Shown here one piece after another: positions 44,928 to 55,369 of a DNA stretch of 64,000 bases. How positions within the stretch are numbered: the stretch's first letter is position 1; each line of letters opens with the position of its first letter. The notes beneath the pieces were generated by a model, which searched no databases, was not told the origin of the DNA, and was given only the letters and a program-made list of their open reading frames with translations. The position numbers and the translations under genes are program-made. The DNA is from Sulfuriflexus sp. (GTDB lineage: Bacteria; Pseudomonadota; Gammaproteobacteria; AKS1), in NCBI GenBank assembly GCA_023134145.1, contig JAGLUW010000031.1:62001-126000 (forward strand), in the 5' to 3' direction.

Positions 44928-45791
44928 ATGGATTTTACTGATTGGATAATGGCGAATGAGAAGCCCCTACGTTCGGGTATCTTTTTCGGCATGCTGATTA
45001 TTATGGGTATTTGGGAGGTCTTTGCGCCACGCCGTCAACGAGTTTTAACACGCCTATTACGTTGGACAAATAATTTCGTTTTGCTTGCCGTGAATATTGC
45101 CGTTGCTCGCTGGTTATTTCCTCTTGCGGCAGTAGGTGTTGCTAGTTTTGTTGCGAATAACGAGTGGGGAATCATGAATGTCTATGAAGTCCCATTTACT
45201 TTGGCGATTGTTCTGTCTGTGATTGCCTTGGATTTTGTGATCTACCTGCAGCATGTGTTGGTGCATGCCGTGCCCATATTGTGGCGTTTGCACCGTGTGC
45301 ATCATGCCGATCCTGATATTGACGTAACGACAGGCTTACGTTTTCATCCGATTGAAATTGTTTTGTCATTGTTGATTAAGTTCGCTGCGATTGTTGTATT
45401 GGGTGCGCCCGTGATTGCAGTGGTGATCTTTGAAATACTATTGAATGCTGGCGCAATGTTTAACCATGCCAATGTACGTTTGCCTCTTGGTATAGATAAG
45501 TTATTGCGTTGGGTGATTGTTACACCCGATATGCATCGTATTCATCATTCAGTTGAAGATGATGAAGCGAACAGTAATTTTGGTTTTAACCTAACATGGT
45601 GGGATCGTTTGTTTGGAACTTATACGCTTGAACCACGACATGGTCACGATGGAATGAAGATAGGCATTCATTATTATAATGATCCGAAACAAGTCTCATG
45701 GCTGCATGGAATTTTAAGTTTGCCGTTTAGAAAGAAAATAGCCGGTTATACGATTAATCGACGTGACTGGAAGGGTGAAGATGAAAGCTAA
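44928..45791 (+). CDS. Fatty acid hydroxylase/sterol desaturase superfamily membrane protein
   Basis: The 287-residue membrane protein has several hydrophobic segments and the eight-histidine di-iron pattern of the family: HVLVH, then HRVHH, then HRIHHS with WWDRLFGTY following. Enzymes of this superfamily hydroxylate or desaturate lipids using oxygen. The substrate cannot be deduced. The ribosome binding site GAGGA precedes the ATG, and the stop overlaps the next gene by 11 bp. Confidence 0.92.
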   Translation: MDFTDWIMANEKPLRSGIFFGMLIIMGIWEVFAPRRQRVLTRLLRWTNNFVLLAVNIAVARWLFPLAAVGVASFVANNEWGIMNVYEVPFTLAIVLSVIALDFVIYLQHVLVHAVPILWRLHRVHHADPDIDVTTGLRFHPIEIVLSLLIKFAAIVVLGAPVIAVVIFEILLNAGAMFNHANVRLPLGIDKLLRWVIVTPDMHRIHHSVEDDEANSNFGFNLTWWDRLFGTYTLEPRHGHDGMKIGIHYYNDPKQVSWLHGILSLPFRKKIAGYTINRRDWKGEDES

Positions 45792-46449
45792 ATTAATTCG
45801 TGGCTTGGTTTTTGCCGTTATTCTTGCCGGTATTGTGCTCGGGTATTTATATCGTGATTTACTGAATGTTGATGCGCTTGAATCATGGGTGGCTGATGCA
45901 GGCGTAGCGGGTCCATTCATTTTTATGTTGTTGTATATCATCGGAACGGTATTGTTCTTTCCTGGGGCGGTACTAACGTTGGCTGGTGGCGCAATCTTTG
46001 GTCCGGTGTGGGGAACCTTATATAACCTAACCGGTGCGACTATCGGTGCGGGCATTGCCTTCTTATTAGCGCGCTATCTCGCTTCTGACTGGGTTGAAAA
46101 GAAAGCTGGTGGACGTATTGCGCAGCTTAAGAATGGAGTAGAAGAAGAAGGTTGGCGTTTTGTTGCCTTTGTTCGCCTTGTGCCTTTATTTCCTTTTAAT
46201 GTATTAAATTTTGCTTTAGGTTTAACAAAAATAAAGTTCTCACATTACCTTATCACCTCATACATCGGTATGTTCCCAGGAGCAGTTGCATACACCTACC
46301 TCGGTTATGCGGGGCGCGAAGCGGCAGTCGGTGGTGATGGATTGATTCAAAAAGGATTATTGGCATTGGCCTTAATTGCGGTGAGTTTGTTCATTCCACG
46401 AATCATCAAACGTATGCGAACCAAGTCAGAAGAGACAGAAGCCAAATAA
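45781..46449 (+). CDS. TVP38/TMEM64 family membrane protein
   Basis: The 222-residue protein has about five hydrophobic segments and the family signature FPGAVLTLAGGAIFGPVWGTLYN, then VRLVPLFPFNVLNFALGLTKI and PGAVAYTYLGYAG. The family is related to DedA and is linked to lipid scrambling or envelope homeostasis. The ATG at 45781 has GGAAGGG upstream; the frame opens six codons earlier inside the previous gene. Overlap with the fatty-acid hydroxylase-family gene suggests coupled expression and perhaps a joint membrane-lipid role. Confidence 0.92.
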   Translation: MKAKLIRGLVFAVILAGIVLGYLYRDLLNVDALESWVADAGVAGPFIFMLLYIIGTVLFFPGAVLTLAGGAIFGPVWGTLYNLTGATIGAGIAFLLARYLASDWVEKKAGGRIAQLKNGVEEEGWRFVAFVRLVPLFPFNVLNFALGLTKIKFSHYLITSYIGMFPGAVAYTYLGYAGREAAVGGDGLIQKGLLALALIAVSLFIPRIIKRMRTKSEETEAK

Positions 46450-46456
46450 ATCACTG

Positions 46457-46480
46457 AAAAGGCGGCAAAAGTCGCCTTTT
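46457..46480 (+). terminator. Terminator hairpin between TVP38 gene and gltX
   Basis: AAAAGGCGGC-AAAA-GTCGCCTTTT forms a 10-bp stem with one G-U pair. T and A runs on the two sides make it usable on either strand. gltX starts 53 bp later. Confidence 0.75.
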
Positions 46481-46532
46481 CAGGCCGCTCGCTGGTAGAA
46501 TAGCGGCCTTTGAACTCTGGATTTGCACAATA

Positions 46533-47951
46533 ATGACCGTTCGTACCCGTTTTGCCCCCAGTCCGACTGGCTACCTCCATGTAGGTGGCGCACGTACCGC
46601 ACTTTTCTCTTGGCTATATGCTCGTAAGCATGGTGGTCAATTTGTACTGCGTATCGAAGATACCGATCTTGAGCGTTCTACCGCAGAATCAGTTAATGCC
46701 ATTCTTGAAGGCATGACGTGGATGGGCCTTGATTATGATGAAGGCCCCATTTTCCAAACGGATCGTTTTGAACGGTATAACGAAATTATTCAGCAATTGT
46801 TAGACGATGGTCATGCTTATAAATGTTATTGCAGCAAGGATCGTCTTGATGAGCTGCGTGAAACACAAATGGCAAACAAGGTTAAGCCTCGGTATGACGG
46901 CCACTGTTTAAAAAACAAAGCCGAAGATGCTGATGCGCCTCATGTAATTCGTTTTCGTAATCCTGTTGGTGGCGATGTCGTTGTTAATGATCTTATTCGC
47001 GGCAAAATTGCATTCAGTAATGATGAACTTGATGATTTAATTATTCGCCGTACGGATGGCAGCCCAACGTATAACCTAACCGTTGTCGTTGATGATATGG
47101 ACATGAATATCACCCATGTTATCCGTGGTGATGACCATCTTAATAATGCACCGCGACAAGTTAATATTTTAAAAGCATTAGCTGCAGAGCCACCAATCTA
47201 TGCACATGTACCAATGATTTTGGGTGATGATGGCTCACGTCTATCTAAACGCCATGGTGCAGTGAGTGTTATGCAGTATCGTGAAGAAGGTTTTTTACCT
47301 GAGGCGTTATTAAATTATTTGGTTCGTCTAGGTTGGTCGAATGGTGATCAAGAGATTTTCAGCATTGATGAAATGACTTCTTTATTTGATATTGATGATG
47401 TAAATAAAGCACCATCAAGTTTTAATACTGAAAAGCTAGAATGGTTGAATCAACATTATATTAAAGAAGCTGATCCTGAGCATATTGCAAACTTATTGGC
47501 ACCGCATCTTGGCAAGTTAGGCATTGACCCAACACAAGGGCCAGATTTAATTAAAGTTGTAGAAGCTCAACAAGAGCGTGCTAATACGTTAGTTGAAATG
47601 GCGGATATCAGCACTTTCTTTTACGAAGATTATAAAGAGTTTGACGAGAAAGCGGCAAAGAAAAATTTGCGCCCCGTTGCAGCAGAGGCAATGAAAAAGA
47701 TCCGCGAAGCCTTGGCTGGAATTGAGACATGGAGTGAGGACGCAATTCACTCAGCAATTGATGACGTGGCCGCAGCACTTGAAGTTAAAATGGGTAAGGT
47801 TGCACAACCTTTGCGTGTTGCTGTAGTTGGGCGAGCAGCATCGCCAGGTATTGATATAACATTGTTTTTAGTTGGACAAGAAGCATGTTTGCGACGCATT
47901 GATCGCGCATTGGCTTATATCGAAGTGCGTGCTAACGAAACAGCAAGCTAG
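46533..47951 (+). CDS. gltX: Glutamate-tRNA ligase
   Basis: The 472-residue class I synthetase charges tRNA-Glu. The HIGH-type motif is in [20 protein letters not shown], the KMSKS-type motif is LSKRHGA, and the zinc-type Cys motif CYCSKDRL is present as in E. coli GltX. tRNA-Glu(TTC) itself lies 1.9 kb downstream. The length is normal and the C-terminal anticodon-binding domain is complete. glnS follows by 21 bp. Confidence 0.97.
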   Translation: MTVRTRFAPSPTGYLHVGGARTALFSWLYARKHGGQFVLRIEDTDLERSTAESVNAILEGMTWMGLDYDEGPIFQTDRFERYNEIIQQLLDDGHAYKCYCSKDRLDELRETQMANKVKPRYDGHCLKNKAEDADAPHVIRFRNPVGGDVVVNDLIRGKIAFSNDELDDLIIRRTDGSPTYNLTVVVDDMDMNITHVIRGDDHLNNAPRQVNILKALAAEPPIYAHVPMILGDDGSRLSKRHGAVSVMQYREEGFLPEALLNYLVRLGWSNGDQEIFSIDEMTSLFDIDDVNKAPSSFNTEKLEWLNQHYIKEADPEHIANLLAPHLGKLGIDPTQGPDLIKVVEAQQERANTLVEMADISTFFYEDYKEFDEKAAKKNLRPVAAEAMKKIREALAGIETWSEDAIHSAIDDVAAALEVKMGKVAQPLRVAVVGRAASPGIDITLFLVGQEACLRRIDRALAYIEVRANETAS

Positions 47952-47972
47952 TAATAGAATAAGGTATTAAGT

Positions 47973-49667
47973 ATGAGCAGTGAAGAAAAGCCACGTAGTA
48001 ATTTTATTCGTCAAGTTATTGATGAAGATATTGCGAGCAATAAACATAATGGCGTGGTCATAACGCGTTTCCCACCTGAGCCTAACGGTTATTTACATAT
48101 TGGCCATGCCAAATCGATTTGTTTAAATTTTGGTATCGCGCAGGATTACAAAGGCAGCTGTAACCTACGTTTTGATGATACCAATCCGCATAAAGAAAAT
48201 ATTGAGTTTGTTGAATCCATTCAGCAAGACGTGAAATGGCTTGGTTTTGATTGGGGTGGACAAGCATTATTTTCGTCCGACTATTTTGAGAAGTTGCATG
48301 ACTATGCAGTTGAATTAATAAAAGCTGGCAAGGCCTATGTTTGTGATTTGAATGCAGAACAAGTGCGCGAGTATCGAGGCAACTTAACGACGCCAGGAAA
48401 AGACAGCCCAGGTCGTTCTAATAGCGTTGAAGAAAATCTGGACTTGTTTGCACGTATGCGTGCTGCTGAATTTGAAGATGGCAAGTATGTGCTACGCGCC
48501 AAGATCGATATGGCCGCGCCTAATATGAATATGCGTGATCCAACCTTGTATCGGATTCGTCATGGTGTGATTCATCATCAAACGGGTGAAGAGTGGTGTA
48601 TATACCCGATGTATGATTTTACGCATCCAATTTCAGATGCGATTGAAGGTATTACTCATTCTTTGTGTACATTGGAATTTGAAGACCATCGTCCACTTTA
48701 TGATTGGTTGCTAGATAATATTTCAATTGATTGCCATCCGCAGCAAATTGAATTCTCGCGATTGAATCTTGAATACACAGTAATGAGTAAACGTAAGCTG
48801 ACTTTACTTGTTGATGAAGGTTTGGTTGAAGGCTGGAGTGATCCACGTATGCCAACCATTGCCGGATTACGTCGTCGTGGTTTTACACCGGCTTCAATTC
48901 GTGATTTTTGTGAACGCATTGGTATTACCAAATCTGACAACACGGTTGAGATGGGCGTTTTAGAAAGTTGTATTCGTGATGATTTGAATACCACGGCAAT
49001 GCGTCGCATGGCAGTATTGAATCCATTAAAAGTGATTATTGAAAATTATCCAGAAGGGCAGGTTGAAGAGCTAGAAGCTGCGAATCATCCACAAGATGAG
49101 TCTTTTGGTACACGTAAGATTCCATTTGGTCGCGAGATCTACATTGATCGTGATGACTTTATGGAAGTGAAACCCAATAAAAAGTTCAAACGTTTAGTCA
49201 CAGACGGTGAAGTGCGCCTACGTAATGGTTATGTGATCCGTTGTGATGAAGCGATTAAAGATGCGCAAGGCAAAATTACTGAGCTACGTTGTAGTTATGA
49301 CCCCGCAACGCTTGGTGTGAACCCAGAAGGCCGCAAGGTTAAAGGTGTGATTCACTGGGTATCGGCTGAACATGCGGTAGAGGCCGAAGTGCGTCTTTAT
49401 GATCGTTTATTCAGCCAAGCGAACCCTGATGCCGATAAGGATGGAGATTTTCGTGAGCATCTTAACGATGAATCTTTGCATATATTGTTAGGCTGTCAGT
49501 TAGAGCGGGCAGTAGGCGAGGCGGAGGCGGGCGAACGCTTCCAGTTTGAGCGTGAGGGCTATTTCTGCAAGGATGAAGCGCAAACAGCAGATGGAAAGCC
49601 CATTTTTAACCGTACCGTCACCTTACGTGATAATTGGGCAAAAATTGAGCAACAAAACAAAGGTTGA
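47973..49667 (+). CDS. glnS: Glutamine-tRNA ligase
   Basis: The 564-residue class I synthetase charges tRNA-Gln. The HIGH motif is in [18 protein letters not shown], the KMSKS-type motif is VMSKRKL, and [17 protein letters not shown] is characteristic of GlnRS. The C-terminal beta-barrel anticodon domain (about 345-555) is complete. GlnRS presence implies direct charging. gltX and glnS are adjacent, probably one transcript. Confidence 0.97.
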   Translation: MSSEEKPRSNFIRQVIDEDIASNKHNGVVITRFPPEPNGYLHIGHAKSICLNFGIAQDYKGSCNLRFDDTNPHKENIEFVESIQQDVKWLGFDWGGQALFSSDYFEKLHDYAVELIKAGKAYVCDLNAEQVREYRGNLTTPGKDSPGRSNSVEENLDLFARMRAAEFEDGKYVLRAKIDMAAPNMNMRDPTLYRIRHGVIHHQTGEEWCIYPMYDFTHPISDAIEGITHSLCTLEFEDHRPLYDWLLDNISIDCHPQQIEFSRLNLEYTVMSKRKLTLLVDEGLVEGWSDPRMPTIAGLRRRGFTPASIRDFCERIGITKSDNTVEMGVLESCIRDDLNTTAMRRMAVLNPLKVIIENYPEGQVEELEAANHPQDESFGTRKIPFGREIYIDRDDFMEVKPNKKFKRLVTDGEVRLRNGYVIRCDEAIKDAQGKITELRCSYDPATLGVNPEGRKVKGVIHWVSAEHAVEAEVRLYDRLFSQANPDADKDGDFREHLNDESLHILLGCQLERAVGEAEAGERFQFEREGYFCKDEAQTADGKPIFNRTVTLRDNWAKIEQQNKG

Positions 49668-49766
49668 GTTGGCTTAAGAGCCTTCAAACCGAGTGCTGTG
49701 GCCATCTTTTACGATAGCCGTTGACAGAATGGGCTTACTGCATTAAAGTGCGCGCTCTGTTTTCTC

Positions 49767-49842
<76 letters not shown>

Positions 49843-49864
49843 GTTTTGAAAACAGTAAACTTAT

Positions 49865-49940
49865 GTCCCGTTCATCTAGAGGCCTAGGATATCGCCCTTT
49901 CACGGCGAGTACAGGGGTTCGACTCCCCTACGGGACGCCA
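49865..49940 (+). tRNA. tRNA-Glu(TTC)
   Basis: The acceptor GTCCCGT pairs with ACGGGAC, then G and encoded CCA. The anticodon TTC is at 49899-49901 in loop CTTTCAC with stem TCGCC/GGCGA. It is 22 bp after tRNA-Ala, probably in the same transcript. Confidence 0.97.
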
Positions 49941-50093
49941 TATAAAATAAAGGGCTAGCTTAATTGCTAGCCCTTTTTTTATGGAACGAATTCGCGAGTC
50001 GAACCGGTTGAGAGGGTCGACAATGCACATGGATGTGCAGGTGCCGTGAAGTGCACGGACGCACGTGAACGGCCTCCCCTACGGGACGCCATA
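49923..50093 (+). repeat. Direct repeat of the tRNA-Glu 3' end, 151 bp apart
   Basis: Twenty bases starting CTCCCCTACGGGACGCCATA-type at 49923-49942 (last 18 nt of tRNA-Glu plus TA) recur exactly at 50074-50093. The unit between contains the first terminator and small dyads such as GCACAT-GG-ATGTGC. Only the 3' end of the tRNA is present in the second copy, so it is not a functional tRNA. Confidence 0.85.
49949..49980 (+). terminator. Terminator after tRNA-Glu
   Basis: AAAGGGCTAGC and GCTAGCCCTTT form an 11-bp stem around TTAATT, followed by T. Confidence 0.9.
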
Positions 50094-50098
50094 CAGTT

Positions 50099-50124
50099 AA
50101 AAAGCCCGCTTTTGCGGGCTTTTT
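50099..50124 (+). terminator. Second terminator, after the tRNA-Glu 3' remnant
   Basis: AAAAAGCCCGC-TTTT-GCGGGCTTTTT lies 5 bp after the duplicated tRNA 3' end. It may be the original terminator of the tRNA operon, displaced by insertion. Confidence 0.9.
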
Positions 50125-50209
50125 CTGTTTTTATCCCTTCTTTTTTCTGAAAAATAACTAACGCATTGTTATTTATGGTGTTATGCATCAGGTTATTCAC
50201 TGATGTACC

Positions 50210-50236
50210 TAATGTTTTGCCTTATTTAGCCGATAA
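50210..50236 (+). promoter_or_regulatory. Sigma-28 (FliA) promoter of the MCP gene
   Basis: TAATGTTT (7 of 8) is followed after exactly 11 nt by a perfect GCCGATAA, 66-92 bp before the ATG at 50302. Confidence 0.85.
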
Positions 50237-50301
50237 CAATCTTATGAGGGGTCTCGTATTTACGGGATTTGATAACACTGGATAACATTCAAGGCGAAAC
50301 C

Positions 50302-51549
50302 ATGAAAAGACCTAAGATGACACTGAAAACGACATTGGTGACTTCAGCATTGGCAACGCTTACGTTGGTAGCATTGATGCTGATTAGCAGTAATGCAGCA
50401 ATGTCGAATTTGATGCAAATTGCTGTTGATTCTGGTTTGAAAGATAACAGCGAATTACAGTTGGTCGCCAGTTCTGCATGGACTGTATTACTTGTTTTCG
50501 CTTTTGTGATTTTTATTCTTATTGCGGGCATCGTTTTTTACATAAGTAAAAACTTTGCACAACCAATTCATAATCTGTCTACATTAATGAAACAAGTATG
50601 TATGCAACGAGATTTAAGTTTGCGTGCAGAAGAGAAAGGCAGTCAAGAAGTTGTTCAAATAGCAATTGTCTTTAATAAAATGTTATCTGAATTCGAAACA
50701 CTGATAAACGGTGTACAAGGCTCGGTTGGATTATTGAAAGAAGCAACACAGGGACTATCATCCGTAACAGAAAAAAGCCATGAAGACATGTCAATGCAGC
50801 AATCAGAAAGTCAGCAGCTTGCTACGGCAATGAATCAAATGGCAGCAACAGCACAAGAAGTCGCTAAGAATGCTGCTGATGCGGCTTCAGCAGTGCATGA
50901 TGCTGAAAGTTCAGCTCAAGAGAGTGCAGAGATTGCCGTTGCGGCAATGTGTGCAATGGATAACCTAGTAATGGAAGTGGATAGTGCGGCCACTGTGATT
51001 ACTAAGCTCAAGGAAGACAGTAGCAGTATTGGTATGGTGCTTGATGTAATTAAAGGTATTGCAGAACAAACAAATTTACTTGCACTCAATGCGGCGATTG
51101 AAGCAGCACGTGCAGGTGAGCAGGGACGTGGTTTCGCTGTTGTAGCAGATGAAGTGCGAACACTGGCAAGTCGTACTCAAGAATCAACCAATGAAATTCA
51201 GTTGATGATTGAAAAGCTTCAAACAGGCACACATGATGCGGTTGAGGTTATGATGCATGCAAAAGAACTAGGTGAAGGTGGTTCTGCTCAAACAGAAGCA
51301 ACAGCTGAAGCATTGGCCGAAATTTCGGGGTCAGTTAAATCAATTAGTGATATGACAACGCAAATTGCAAGTGCTGCAGAAGAGCAGACAGCCACAGCTG
51401 AAGATATGAGTCGAAATATTGTTAATATTATGGAAGCTTCTGAATCAACGGTAGAAGGTTCAAGGCAAACATCAGAAACAACCGAGCATCTCAAGTCACT
51501 TTCTGAGCAACTACATGGTGTCTTAGAGGATTTTTCTGCGCAAAAATAA
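50302..51549 (+). CDS. Methyl-accepting chemotaxis protein
   Basis: The 415-residue chemoreceptor has a membrane helix (about 12-30), a very short periplasmic loop (about 35-52), a second helix (about 55-78), HAMP (about 79-135) and a full signalling domain. The hairpin tip [37 protein letters not shown] is intact, and methylation-type helices ([14 protein letters not shown]) are present. The tiny periplasmic segment means that it probably senses a membrane or intracellular cue. The ATG at 50302 is preferred over the open-frame start 11 codons earlier. Its FliA promoter is the best in the window. Confidence 0.95.
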   Translation: MKRPKMTLKTTLVTSALATLTLVALMLISSNAAMSNLMQIAVDSGLKDNSELQLVASSAWTVLLVFAFVIFILIAGIVFYISKNFAQPIHNLSTLMKQVCMQRDLSLRAEEKGSQEVVQIAIVFNKMLSEFETLINGVQGSVGLLKEATQGLSSVTEKSHEDMSMQQSESQQLATAMNQMAATAQEVAKNAADAASAVHDAESSAQESAEIAVAAMCAMDNLVMEVDSAATVITKLKEDSSSIGMVLDVIKGIAEQTNLLALNAAIEAARAGEQGRGFAVVADEVRTLASRTQESTNEIQLMIEKLQTGTHDAVEVMMHAKELGEGGSAQTEATAEALAEISGSVKSISDMTTQIASAAEEQTATAEDMSRNIVNIMEASESTVEGSRQTSETTEHLKSLSEQLHGVLEDFSAQK

Positions 51550-51551
51550 AT

Positions 51552-53693
51552 TTAACGCGGCAAGTTAATACTAACGACAACACCACTGTTGTCGGCAAGG
51601 TTCTTCATGGTTGCTGTGCCATGATGAAATTCAGAAATTAATCTAACAATAAACAAACCAAGACCAAGATGATTATTGGATTTGGCGCCTTCTCGTAATG
51701 ACACCATTGAATCAAATAACTGTCCTTGCATGGTGTCGGGTAAAGTTGGGCCGGTGTTTTTAACATCAATATTTATATTGCTATCAGTGTGCGTCAATTC
51801 TATTTCAATCGCTTTCCCTTCAGCGCTAAAGTCTTTGGCATTGCTAATTAATTTATCGAGCAACTGGGCGATTCTATCGGGGTAGCCTGACAGTAAGGTT
51901 TTATCTCGATCAGTGGTGAAAATAAACTCTTGCGTTGGGTAAGCTAATTTATATCCTTCCACACAACCGGCAATGAGAGCGGCAATATTAAATTCTTCTC
52001 GTTCGGATGATTGTAGTGCTTGTTCGAGTCTGGTCGCTTCGTTAATACTGGTTAATATATTACTTAATCTATTTAGGCCTTCACTTGCTCTGTGTGTATA
52101 CGTTTTTGCACTATCGGGTAGATCTTCAAGTTCAAGATTATCGAGAGATGATTTAACTACGGCCAGTGGTGTACGGAGTTCATGAGAAAGTTTGCTGGCC
52201 ATGGTTTCAAGGTAGCGAGTGTATTCGTGTAAACGCGACATCATATCGGCAAAGCTGCGTGATAGATCGCCTAATTCATCGTTAGAATTCGAGGCGATAA
52301 TTTCGCCTTGTACACGACCATCGGGGCTGATGGCGGATTCGGTTTGTTGATGTAATTGTCGAATTCGATTGGAGAGGCGTGTTGCAAAGATAATAAGAAA
52401 TAGAGTCGCCGCGAGAAATACAAACAAGGTTAAATTCAGCAGGTTTTTAATCGCATTATTTTGTAGGCTTTGAATGTCATTATTGGTTTGTTCTACAACG
52501 ACAGCACCAATTACCTCACCATCATCCCAGACGGGATGGCTGGCGGAAAGAATGACAGCTTGTTCATCAATCGTACGACGCCAGTTGATGGCTGGTTGAC
52601 CTTTTAATGCGGAGATAACATCATCACCATTTAAACGAGAAACACCATCAAGCTTGTCATTAAACTGTTGCTTAGGTTGTTTTAATAACAGCCGATAAAC
52701 AGGATCTAAAATAGATGAAATGAATCCAGGTGCTTCATCCTGATTTTGTTTATTTGTACTGGTATTGGTTAGTGAACCAGCCAAGGCCAACACATGCCGG
52801 TTTCGATTAATAACCCAAATTCTTGAATTGCCGCGATTAAGACCTTGTAGAATATTTTCTATATCAGGCGATGGCGTTAATATACTACCGAGTTCTTTAC
52901 TCGAAGGTGATCCCGAGGTGCTGAGTAGGTAACGGGTATCTCGATTATTGGCATCCTCGATATCGGCAATAGTAAAACTAATTTTATTACCTAACATTGA
53001 TTGCGGTATACGTAATTCGAGATTATAACCTTCAGCCGTTTCTTGCCATTCACCTTTGATACGTACTTCTGGGCGTATCGGTCTAAAATCATTAGGGTCA
53101 TCCGGAAGCAGGTGTGCGTTAACCCAGCCCGGTGCTTGGGTGCTAAGAATGTAACGACGTGTATTGCCCCGTGGATCTTGTAATGTAATTAATAGGTGAT
53201 CACTTTGGTCAAGCCGTAGGCTATTAGGATTTCGGTAAACGAGTTTGTCATCTTTAACGATTAACAGTGTGTAAAAATAGCGACGGTACTTGCCAAATAA
53301 ATGCTGAAAAGAAAGTGAGGCTTCATCATAAGGGGTATTGCCTTGGATAAGAGCTGTGCCTGCATAATTGCGTGCGTGCTCAAGGTGGTCACTCCAATCC
53401 TCACTATAACCATCAAGCTGAATGGCTTGTTTTAATTTCCGTGCATAAATATTACGTTGGTCATCTAGGCTATAAGAAATGTCGGCAGTGGGCTCAAATA
53501 ATTTTCGTCGACTATGCATAACCATTGCAACAGTCTGCGCCCGATCGGCAAGGGTGATTTGTTTGCTTTGCTTGAGAAAGGTTTCCATCTCTTGCACGTA
53601 TTCGTAACCTGCCCAAGGGATCACCAATAGCGCAAGTGAAACTAATAGTAGTTTGCCGCGTAATTTAAGATAGGGAGTGGATGAGCTAGACAT
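51552..53693 (-). CDS. pdsS: Proteobacterial dedicated sortase system histidine kinase PdsS
   Basis: The 713-residue kinase begins with a short N-terminus and helix (YLKLRGKLLLVSLALLVIPWAGYEYVQEME), a start I recognise from the kinase of the dedicated sortase system. A large periplasmic part follows, then a second helix (about 435-455), HAMP, HisKA with the His in SKLSHELRTPLAVVKSS, and HATPase with NAKDFS, NTGPTLP and LGLGLFIVRLI. The ATG at 53693 overlaps the regulator stop by 8 bp; the frame opens 44 codons earlier inside the regulator. It forms a two-component pair with PdsR. I see no sortase gene nearby. Confidence 0.85.
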   Translation of the reverse strand: MSSSSTPYLKLRGKLLLVSLALLVIPWAGYEYVQEMETFLKQSKQITLADRAQTVAMVMHSRRKLFEPTADISYSLDDQRNIYARKLKQAIQLDGYSEDWSDHLEHARNYAGTALIQGNTPYDEASLSFQHLFGKYRRYFYTLLIVKDDKLVYRNPNSLRLDQSDHLLITLQDPRGNTRRYILSTQAPGWVNAHLLPDDPNDFRPIRPEVRIKGEWQETAEGYNLELRIPQSMLGNKISFTIADIEDANNRDTRYLLSTSGSPSSKELGSILTPSPDIENILQGLNRGNSRIWVINRNRHVLALAGSLTNTSTNKQNQDEAPGFISSILDPVYRLLLKQPKQQFNDKLDGVSRLNGDDVISALKGQPAINWRRTIDEQAVILSASHPVWDDGEVIGAVVVEQTNNDIQSLQNNAIKNLLNLTLFVFLAATLFLIIFATRLSNRIRQLHQQTESAISPDGRVQGEIIASNSNDELGDLSRSFADMMSRLHEYTRYLETMASKLSHELRTPLAVVKSSLDNLELEDLPDSAKTYTHRASEGLNRLSNILTSINEATRLEQALQSSEREEFNIAALIAGCVEGYKLAYPTQEFIFTTDRDKTLLSGYPDRIAQLLDKLISNAKDFSAEGKAIEIELTHTDSNINIDVKNTGPTLPDTMQGQLFDSMVSLREGAKSNNHLGLGLFIVRLISEFHHGTATMKNLADNSGVVVSINLPR

Positions 53694-54378
53694 CTTGCCA
53701 GCGGTAACCCATACCATAGACTGTTTCAATGGCGGTGAATTCGGCATCGAGCTGTGTAAATTTTTTACGAATACGTTTGATGTGTGAAGTAATGGTGCTG
53801 TCGTCAACAACGACGTTGGCTTCATTCATTAGTGTGTCGCGATCTTTTACATGCCCTGGGAATTTTGCCAAGGCATGAATAATCCATAATTCAGTTAGCG
53901 TTAGGTCTATGGCCTGACTATCCCATTCCACACGCATGCGTTGCATATCAATGACAAGTTTATTGCGACGTAAAATATCTTCGGTATCTGGTGGCGTGCG
54001 AAGAGCCTCAACGCGTCGAAATAATGCGGCAACGCGTGCCGTAAGATGGGTGAGACTAATATCTTTTGTTAAATAGTCATCCGCACCAAGGCGTAGACCA
54101 GAAACCGTATCAAAATCACTCTCGCGTGCGGTGAGAAAGATAATCGGTAGGCTTTTTGAGATACTTCTTAATTCACGACAAAGCTCAAAACCACCTTCAA
54201 CATCATCACCAAGGCCAATATCGAGAATAGCGAGATCCGGCAAGCGATGTTTGAACGCAGATAAGGCACTTGGCCTGTCAGCATAAGTCTGTACCTCATA
54301 TCCCTGACGGCGCAGTACATCTGCGTAGTTATCACGAATGGCGGGTTCATCTTCAACAATGGCAATACGGCGGCTCAT
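53686..54378 (-). CDS. pdsR: Proteobacterial dedicated sortase system response regulator PdsR
   Basis: The 230-residue OmpR-class regulator has a receiver (IAIVEDEPAIRDN, phospho-Asp in LAILDIGLGDDVEGGFELCREL, Thr in FLTARES, Lys in YLTKDI) and a C-terminal winged helix (TELWIIHALAKFPGHV, SHIKRIRKKF, VYGMGYRW). The phrase LDIGLGDDVEGGFELC is, from memory, characteristic of the sortase-system subfamily. It is divergent from pdsO across 259 bp, so it may control pdsO from there. Confidence 0.88.
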   Translation of the reverse strand: MSRRIAIVEDEPAIRDNYADVLRRQGYEVQTYADRPSALSAFKHRLPDLAILDIGLGDDVEGGFELCRELRSISKSLPIIFLTARESDFDTVSGLRLGADDYLTKDISLTHLTARVAALFRRVEALRTPPDTEDILRRNKLVIDMQRMRVEWDSQAIDLTLTELWIIHALAKFPGHVKDRDTLMNEANVVVDDSTITSHIKRIRKKFTQLDAEFTAIETVYGMGYRWQDV

Positions 54379-54637
54379 AGCGAAATTTACTGGTTATTTT
54401 TTTTCGTATTCATGAGAAACACCTTACCTGATCGTGCTTGTGAGGTCATGTAACCAAGGCACATTGCCATATTTCTGCCACATTTGATCACGATATTGCC
54501 TTTTTTGCAGCACAACAATGCCATGAAATAATTCTTAAATAACTCCTGACAAAGAATCCCGGCGCAGTGATGGAATAGTTCGTCTGCCTCCCACGGATGG
54601 GGTCGCTGGACCAATAGTAAACTAGGAGAGTAATAAA

Positions 54638-55369
54638 ATGAAAAACATGACTATGGCATTAAGTATTTGTATCGCATTGGCTAGCACATCAGTACAGGCC
54701 ACAGATATTTATGGTGAGGATGACTCATTTGAAGAAATAACATTAAACGAAGCGGGGGGCTTAGGTCTTGGTGCTGTGGTTGGTGCGGTCTTAGGTGGTC
54801 CGATTGGTGCGATTGCCGGTGGTGTGATGGGTGGCATGACGGCCTCAGCCTCGGATACAGAAGAAGAGTTGGCATTAATGTATAGCAAGTTAGAACAGTC
54901 AGAGCACAAACTGAATAAGTTAAAAAAGGTTAACCACCAGTTAGCTCGTCAGGCTGTTATGCAGCGTACAGCACTTTCTAAGAAAACATCTGCGTCATTT
55001 GATTTTTCTAGCTTAGATACTGGATTCAGTATGGCAGTGCAATTTAGACGTGATAGCCATTTATTAGAGCCTGCGTTTATTAAGCAGTTAAGCGATATTG
55101 CAAAATCATTTTCTGGTGTTGAAAAACTGCATATTCATTTAAGTGGACATGCCGATAGAGAAGGCGGTGATGCATATAATCAGTTGTTATCCGAGCAACG
55201 TGTTAAGTCTGTTGCAAAAGCATTATGTCGAGCTGGTTGGCCGAAGCAACGTATGCATATAACAGCACATGGTGAGAGCCGCCCATTAAGTAGTGAAAAA
55301 GATAAACAAGGCTATGCCTTTGACCGTCGAGTGGGATTATTGTTATCAACCGCCGGAGTGGGTATATGA
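54638..55369 (+). CDS. pdsO: PdsO-like OmpA family protein (sortase system associated)
   Basis: This 243-residue protein has a signal peptide (MKNMTMALSICIALASTSVQA), a glycine-zipper segment (GLGLGAVVGAVLGGPIGAIAGGVMGG), a short coiled coil (about 75-110) and an OmpA-like domain (about 125-240) with LSGHADREGGDAYNQLLSEQR and FDRRVGLLL. The zipper-coil-OmpA layout and the position opposite pdsRS fit the OmpA-like component of the dedicated sortase system. An AGGAGAG ribosome binding site lies ahead of the ATG. In complete systems a target protein and the sortase follow; here neither does. Confidence 0.8.
   Translation: MKNMTMALSICIALASTSVQATDIYGEDDSFEEITLNEAGGLGLGAVVGAVLGGPIGAIAGGVMGGMTASASDTEEELALMYSKLEQSEHKLNKLKKVNHQLARQAVMQRTALSKKTSASFDFSSLDTGFSMAVQFRRDSHLLEPAFIKQLSDIAKSFSGVEKLHIHLSGHADREGGDAYNQLLSEQRVKSVAKALCRAGWPKQRMHITAHGESRPLSSEKDKQGYAFDRRVGLLLSTAGVGI

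Noticed and set aside
49979-50200. 73-codon minus-strand open frame over the tRNA-Glu repeat
   Set aside because: It reads backwards through the tRNA 3' remnant and a terminator. Such frames over tRNA-flanking repeats are usually spurious.
52691-52698. GCCGATAA on the plus strand inside pdsS
   Set aside because: It is inside a gene on the opposite strand, with no plus-strand gene following.
54387-54614. 75-codon minus-strand frame between pdsR and pdsO
   Set aside because: It lies in the divergent promoter region, has no domain-like pattern and no clear ribosome binding site.
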